NCBI GenBank assembly: GCA_014796735.1
Contig: JAAVIG010000054.1
Span: 1 to 5,194 of the forward strand
Direction: 5' to 3'
DNA length: 5,194 nt
Origin: Oscillospiraceae bacterium
GTDB lineage: Bacteria; Bacillota; Clostridia; Oscillospirales; Ruminococcaceae
Position numbers and translations under genes: made by a program
Shown: in pieces, positions 5,052-5,194 of the stretch
Position numbering within the stretch: the first letter of the stretch is position 1
How the letters are laid out: each line of letters opens with the position of its first letter
The notes under the pieces: model-generated
What the model saw: the letters and a program-made list of their open reading frames with translations, nothing else
The model's database searches: none
Told to the model about the DNA's origin: nothing

Positions 5052-5078
5052 GGGAGCTAACCGTCTATCGGTTTCCTC
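5052..5078 (-). repeat. Leader repeat, copy B (reverse RNA)
   Basis: On the minus strand: GAGGAAACC (5078-5070), CGATAGACGGTTA (5070-5058), GCTCCC (5057-5052). It matches copy A at 4755-4793 block by block with one substitution and without the two short insertions. It starts about 4 nt after the predicted start of the reverse RNA. Confidence 0.8.
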
Positions 5079-5088
5079 GTCTGTTTAT

Positions 5089-5117
5089 ATTATACTCAAT
5101 CTCCCCTCATTTGTCAA
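5089..5117 (-). promoter_or_regulatory. Perfect consensus promoter for the reverse small RNA
   Basis: On the minus strand TTGACA (5117-5112), 17-bp spacer, TATAAT (5094-5089), again a full SigA consensus. It points towards the forward promoter at 4720-4748. Expected start near 5082. Confidence 0.92.
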
Positions 5118-5144
5118 CACCTACGCTTAATTTTTGATATAACT

Positions 5145-5156
5145 TTATACTAATTC
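5145..5156 (+). repeat. Solo copy of the palindromic-element end motif
   Basis: TTATACTAATTC matches the left end of the 54-bp element with its TTA (TTATACCAATCC at 4900-4911) at 10 of 12 positions. The mirror-image motif occurs at 108-119. It could be the left end of a related element that continues beyond the window, or chance in AT-rich DNA. Confidence 0.3.
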
Positions 5157-5165
5157 ATGATCATC

Positions 5166-5194
5166 TTGTAGACAAAATTTTACAGGGTCTACAA
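5166..5194. repeat. Perfect inverted repeat at the right edge
   Basis: TTGTAGAC (5166-5173) and GTCTACAA (5187-5194) are perfect inverted copies with a 13-bp spacer. The repeat reaches the last base of the window and may be longer. It could be a terminator stem, an operator or part of a mobile-element end; no T-run can be judged. Confidence 0.5.

Larger units (their letters stand above)
4995..5082 (-). ncRNA. Candidate antitoxin-type small RNA (about 88 nt)
   Basis: Predicted from the perfect promoter at 5089-5117 (start near 5082) to the bidirectional terminator (U-run at 5001-4995 on the minus strand). Its 5' part holds leader repeat copy B and a hairpin AACCG/CGGTT (5059-5073); its 3' half is the terminator stem, whose 18-nt loop is fully complementary to the loop of the forward RNA. 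Position, convergent orientation, short length and shared terminator match RNAII of the par/Fst type I toxin-antitoxin systems. It has no credible coding sequence. Function is inferred from architecture only. Confidence 0.65.

Noticed and set aside
1..5194. CRISPR array, tRNA or rRNA genes
   Set aside because: No regularly spaced long repeats and no cloverleaf or rRNA-like sequence were seen on either strand.

Overview
The window looks like chromosomal DNA of a gut-type member of the Clostridia, probably Oscillospirales/Ruminococcaceae. The evidence is strong AGGAGG-type ribosome binding sites, consensus SigA promoters, AT-rich intergenic DNA, a DUF4830 protein (a family I associate with Ruminococcaceae), an MsmK/UgpC-type sugar-importer ATPase and a small SDLIQ-type hydrophobic peptide typical of Firmicutes. 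This is inferred from gene content only.

Layout: 1-246 holds a short GC-rich segment of unknown origin and the terminator of the first gene. Positions 247-1392 (minus) encode a stand-alone sugar ABC-importer ATPase (MsmK/UgpC/MsmX type) with its own extended -10 promoter, a palindrome over the expected transcription start, and its own terminator. The divergent intergenic region 1393-1703 carries several direct and inverted repeats that look regulatory. On the plus strand follow a membrane-anchored DUF4830 protein (1704-2147), a secreted, membrane-anchored transglutaminase-like protein (2260-3552) with a clear promoter, then a cyclophilin peptidyl-prolyl isomerase (3660-4130) and a GNAT acetyltransferase (4158-4625) that probably form a two-gene operon closed by an intrinsic terminator (4632-4673).

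The most interesting part is 4720-5117, which has no long ORF. Two convergent perfect consensus promoters (TTGACA-17 bp-TATAAT on each strand) face each other about 340 bp apart. The forward transcript has a structured leader, a strong Shine-Dalgarno sequence and a tiny hydrophobic peptide gene. The reverse transcript would be a short RNA of about 88 nt. Both would end at one perfect 12-bp hairpin that works as a terminator in both directions, and both start with nearly the same leader sequence. This is the architecture of a type I toxin-antitoxin locus (par/Fst, TxpA/RatA style). The peptide gene is interrupted by a 54-bp palindromic element flanked by TTA direct repeats. Removing the element plus one TTA restores a 34-residue peptide with the hydrophobic core and lysine-rich tail expected of such toxins. 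The same element-end motif (TTA + TACYAATYC) recurs near both window edges.

I cannot run searches or folding here. Family names rest on motifs that I read directly.
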